Source: Gemmatimonadota bacterium (GTDB lineage Bacteria; Gemmatimonadota; Gemmatimonadetes; Gemmatimonadales; Gemmatimonadaceae). From it: a stretch of 64,000 bases of DNA. The position numbers were made by a program, and so were the translations under genes. Shown here in pieces: positions 61,384-64,000 of this stretch. Below the pieces are notes generated by a model. That model made no database searches and had not been told where the DNA came from. It worked only from the letters and a program-made list of their open reading frames with translations. Each line of letters starts with the position of its first letter. Within the stretch, counting starts at the first letter, position 1. Location: positions 1-64,000 of the forward strand of contig JAPLKT010000148.1 in assembly GCA_026387895.1 (NCBI GenBank), read 5' to 3'.

Positions 61384-62069
61384 TCGGAATGGGCCTCCAA
61401 GGCTAACAATTCGGACACCGTCAGGAGGTCCAGCGTAGGAATCCAGCCGTCGGCGCGAAAGGCAATCGGTGCAGCAATCGCACCAGCGGCAAATACCCGA
61501 ACGCCGGGCCCCTTTGCCGCATCAATGCCGGCACCAGTCCCGCACAGCGCGATTATCACGGCGGCATCGCCCTCACTGGCCGACACACGGGCGACGAGCC
61601 GACGCCGAACACCCTGCCACCGTTCGGCGAGTGTGGCGCGCGGCCCTCCATCGTCTTCGCATCCAATGTGACTGAACTGATCCCTGAGGCCAGCGAGTTC
61701 CACCGCGTGCATTGTTTCCGTGCGTGAAGTCGCGGCGACGAGTCCGATCGTGGCCCGGGACGCGGCGTGCCGAACGAACTCAGCGGCGCCAGGCATCAGC
61801 GTGATCCCGCGCGACGCTGCAGCCATCTGCGCAGCCGTGGTGCGCATCGTCGCGAGATCGAGCCCCGTCTCGTCGAGTTCCAAGGGGGTGCCGCGTGCTG
61901 CCTCGCGTACCGCGTCACTGACCGCCAAGCCGGCAAAACGACCATCGTAGTCTTCGTCATCGATGGTGATCCCATCGGCACTGAGCGCGTCGCGGAGTGG
62001 GGCGAAGCGTGCTGCTCGCGTATTGACGAGCAGGTCGTGAAACTCAAAAAGGAATACCGGCCGAGTCAC
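61380..62069 (-). CDS. HAD-like protein with altered catalytic motifs
   Basis: 229 residues with a HAD core and a helical cap (MTRPVFLFEFHDLLVNTR at the start). In active HADs motif I is D-x-D. Here it is E9-F-H11, so the nucleophile Asp is Glu and the acid is His. Motif II (AATSR) is intact. Motif IV, normally EDS/DD-x-x-GI, reads CGTGAGIDAA. The fold is therefore kept but catalysis is doubtful. Alternatives are a phosphatase with changed mechanism or a binding or regulatory protein. It overlaps both neighbours by 4 nt. Confidence 0.8.
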   Translation of the reverse strand: MTRPVFLFEFHDLLVNTRAARFAPLRDALSADGITIDDEDYDGRFAGLAVSDAVREAARGTPLELDETGLDLATMRTTAAQMAAASRGITLMPGAAEFVRHAASRATIGLVAATSRTETMHAVELAGLRDQFSHIGCEDDGGPRATLAERWQGVRRRLVARVSASEGDAAVIIALCGTGAGIDAAKGPGVRVFAAGAIAAPIAFRADGWIPTLDLLTVSELLALEAHSE

Positions 62070-63337
62070 GACGACCCACCGAGACGGGCGCGCCGTCCGT
62101 ACGATGCGTCGAGGAGTTCGATTGGGTGGCGGGCTACGGTCTTGCTTCCTGTGCGAGCGAGCCCCGCGCCAATCTGCATCATGCAGCCGGGGTTCCCAGT
62201 CGCGACGATCTGTGCATTCGTTGCGGCAATGTTGGCCAGCTTGGGCGCGAGCACTCGGTCGGAGACGTCGGGCTCAATCAAATTATAGATGCCGGCGCTG
62301 CCGCAGCATTGCTCGCAATCATTGAGCGGCACGAGGTTGAGTCCCTCGATTGCGCCGAGCACGGCGAGGGGGGGATTCACGACGCGCTGCCCGTGCATCA
62401 AGTGGCAGGGGGCGTCGTAGGTGACACGCTTCCCGATGGCTGCGCCTGGAACTGGGCCTGCAACGGCGAGTAACTCGCTTACGTCGCGCACTTTCGCCGA
62501 AAACGCAACCGCGCGATCGTGCCATGCCCCGTCGTCGTGGAGCAAGTGCCCGTATTCCTTGAGCATCGAGCCGCAGCCCGCGGAGTTGACGGCGACGAAC
62601 TCCGCACCGCTTCGCTCGAAGGCGGCGATGTTGGTGCGCGCCAGGTCACGGGCCGTGGCGGCATCACCGGTGTGCGCATGGAGCGCGCCGCAGCACCGCT
62701 GGCCGGTCGCGTGCGTGAGTCGATATCCATTCTCGCTGAGCGTCCGTTCGGTGGCGCGATTCACATCGCTGAACAGTCCTTCCATGACGCAGCCGTCGAG
62801 TGTGGCCACTGTCCCCAGTGCGCCGCTCGCGCGCGGCGTCCACGGCTGGTTGTGCACGCCGCGTCGGGTGGAATGGAGCATGGCCATGCCGAAGCCGGAG
62901 CTGCCCGGGAGTTTCGACAGGACCTTTGCGATTCCCGTGGCACGGAGAACGCGGGCGCCAGTCATCGCCACGAGGAGCGCCCAATGCCGCGCAAAAGTCC
63001 AGAGAATCGCGCGGGCGACAAAAGGGAGCGGTCGCTCCGGAGACAAGCGTTCGCGGGTCGCCTCGAGCAACTGTCCGTAGGGCACGCCCGACGGACACGC
63101 CGTCTCGCAGGCTCGGCAACCAAGACACCGGTCCAGATGTTCAAGCGCCGCTGTGTCGGTGGTGCTGATCGAACCGTCAGCGATTGCCTTCATCAGTACA
63201 ATGCGACCACGCGGCGAATCGTTCTCGTCGTCGAGGGCGAGATAGGTCGGACACGCTTGTAGGCAGAAGCCACAATGCACGCAGAGCTCCGAACCGGGGA
63301 GCAACCGCTTGGCCGCTTCGCTTGCCGACGCGCTCAT
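62066..63337 (-). CDS. glcF: Glycolate oxidase iron-sulfur subunit
   Basis: 423 residues. Two ferredoxin clusters: CVHCGFCLQACPTYLAL and CLGCRACETACPSGVPYG. Two cysteine-rich CCG domains: QRCCGALHAHTGD and CEQCCGSAGIYNL. It passes electrons from glycolate oxidation (GlcD/GlcE flavin subunits) to the respiratory chain at the inner membrane. It overlaps the glcE-like gene by 4 nt on the upstream side and the HAD gene on the downstream side. Confidence 0.95.
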   Translation of the reverse strand: MSASASEAAKRLLPGSELCVHCGFCLQACPTYLALDDENDSPRGRIVLMKAIADGSISTTDTAALEHLDRCLGCRACETACPSGVPYGQLLEATRERLSPERPLPFVARAILWTFARHWALLVAMTGARVLRATGIAKVLSKLPGSSGFGMAMLHSTRRGVHNQPWTPRASGALGTVATLDGCVMEGLFSDVNRATERTLSENGYRLTHATGQRCCGALHAHTGDAATARDLARTNIAAFERSGAEFVAVNSAGCGSMLKEYGHLLHDDGAWHDRAVAFSAKVRDVSELLAVAGPVPGAAIGKRVTYDAPCHLMHGQRVVNPPLAVLGAIEGLNLVPLNDCEQCCGSAGIYNLIEPDVSDRVLAPKLANIAATNAQIVATGNPGCMMQIGAGLARTGSKTVARHPIELLDASYGRRARLGGSS

Positions 63338-64000
63338 GATGTGACCTCGCCGAGGACGTTCGGATTCAAGATTCCGTGCGGGTCGAACTTCCGCTTCACT
63401 CGAGCGGCGAGCGGCGTAGCATACGCATCGGTGAAATGCCGGCGGTACGGGTCGCGTTCACGGTAGTGCGCCCACAGCTCAGGAGCGTGCGCTTCAACGG
63501 TTCCGAGCTCCCCAAGCCGCCGAACAGACTCCGCCACGAACGCTGCGTTGCCTCCAACGCGCACGAGCAGTCGCGCCTCACCCAGCCCAAGCGTCATCGC
63601 GTGCGCGGCGCCGATGCACTCGCACGCGAGCGGGACATACGGTCCGCGCCGGAACGCGTCGATGCGCGCCAGTACCGCGGGGTCCTCAACATCGCACTGC
63701 ACCACGAGGGTGCTGTCGACCGCGGGAAGCGCGCGCAATCGCATGCTAATCTCGGTGATAACGCCGAGCGTTCCCCAGGATCCTACCATCAGGCGGGTGA
63801 GATCAAAGCCGGCGACGTTCTTCACCACACGTCCACCACCACGCGCGATGGCGCCGGTGCCGTCCACGAACTCCACCCCGATCGCGATATCACGAGGCGC
63901 ACCAAGGGCAGCGCGGAAGGGGCCAGTCGTTGCGGTCGCAAACGTTGCACCGAGTGTCCCGTCGTCTGTTCCCCACGGCAGCAGTGGACACCACTGCCCA
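63334..64000 (-). CDS. glcE: Glycolate oxidase FAD-binding subunit (partial)
   Basis: The frame stays open to the right edge: past the GTG at 63876 the upstream codons read GQWCPLLPWGTDDGTLGATF and RDIAIGVEFVDG, matching FAD-binding PCMH oxidase domains (GlcE/GlcD type). It continues GGRVVKNVAGFDLTRLMVGSWGT and ends KFDPHGILNPN. The C terminus is complete but the start is outside. GlcD and the start of GlcE should lie further right. It is the first visible gene of the glycolate operon. Confidence 0.92.
   Translation of the reverse strand, partial: GQWCPLLPWGTDDGTLGATFATATTGPFRAALGAPRDIAIGVEFVDGTGAIARGGGRVVKNVAGFDLTRLMVGSWGTLGVITEISMRLRALPAVDSTLVVQCDVEDPAVLARIDAFRRGPYVPLACECIGAAHAMTLGLGEARLLVRVGGNAAFVAESVRRLGELGTVEAHAPELWAHYRERDPYRRHFTDAYATPLAARVKRKFDPHGILNPNVLGEVTS

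Overview
The window looks like a chromosomal segment of a Gemmatimonadota (Gemmatimonadaceae-like) bacterium. This is an inference from gene content and style: high GC, many GTG/TTG starts, a Gram-negative envelope (lipoproteins, a TonB-C-like domain, a predicted outer-membrane barrel), numerous secreted peptidases and amidohydrolases with Gly/Arg-rich inserts, a TolB-propeller/amidohydrolase fusion followed by a tricorn-like protease, and AMPK-type glycogen-binding (CBM48) domains attached to envelope proteins. No rRNA, tRNA, CRISPR array, prophage or insertion sequence was recognised. Nothing was computed beyond reading the sequence and the translations.

Layout. (1) 1-9427, minus strand: the 5' end of a probable TetR-type regulator gene with two operator-like palindromes, then a run read right to left: YtcJ-like amidohydrolase, small membrane protein, cobalamin-binding protein, M42 and M28 peptidases, deacetylase, S33 hydrolase, nth, TonB-C lipoprotein, cyclophilin and a 52-residue membrane protein. 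(2) 9644-16083: secreted M61, M24 and M14 peptidases. (3) 16182-23378, minus: acyl-CoA dehydrogenase, a REC-EAL protein with altered EAL residues, and metF-metH behind a promoter that overlaps an inverted repeat. metH is interrupted by one in-frame amber codon. (4) 23581-28038: CPBP protease, an unknown lipoprotein, a 69-residue membrane protein, then YggU, YggT and aldehyde dehydrogenase on minus. (5) 28236-35377, plus: a tightly packed operon of ECF sigma factor, membrane anti-sigma-like protein with an extracytoplasmic CBM48, helical exported protein, outer-membrane-like protein with a C-terminal CBM48, Tat-exported aminotransferase, an EVE protein with an internal deletion, M48-PDZ lipoprotein and amidohydrolase. 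(6) 35404-39782, minus: SGNH hydrolase, GNAT, M28 peptidase, PLP decarboxylase. (7) 39939-48263, plus: TolB-amidohydrolase, tricorn-like protease, citrate synthase. (8) 48303-57181: mutY, NiCoT-type transporter, DUF900 hydrolase, VWA protein, a MoxR ATPase coupled to a frameshifted molybdopterin oxidoreductase, and an MFS exporter on the opposite strand. (9) 57539-64000: small lipoprotein, ACMSD-like amidohydrolase, then an overlapping minus operon glcE-glcF-HAD-ygfZ-sialidase.

How the genes work together. Much of the segment fits uptake and degradation of peptides and imidazolone- or cyclic-amide-type compounds in the envelope (M14, M24, M28, M42, M48, M61, S33, tricorn, five amidohydrolases). 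Methionine synthesis (metF-metH) is B12 dependent, and a cobalamin-binding protein lies about 15 kb away. The most novel-looking unit is the sigma/anti-sigma/CBM48 operon, which could be a glycan- or envelope-sensing circuit. The most striking lesions are the amber codon in metH and the frameshift in the molybdopterin oxidoreductase.
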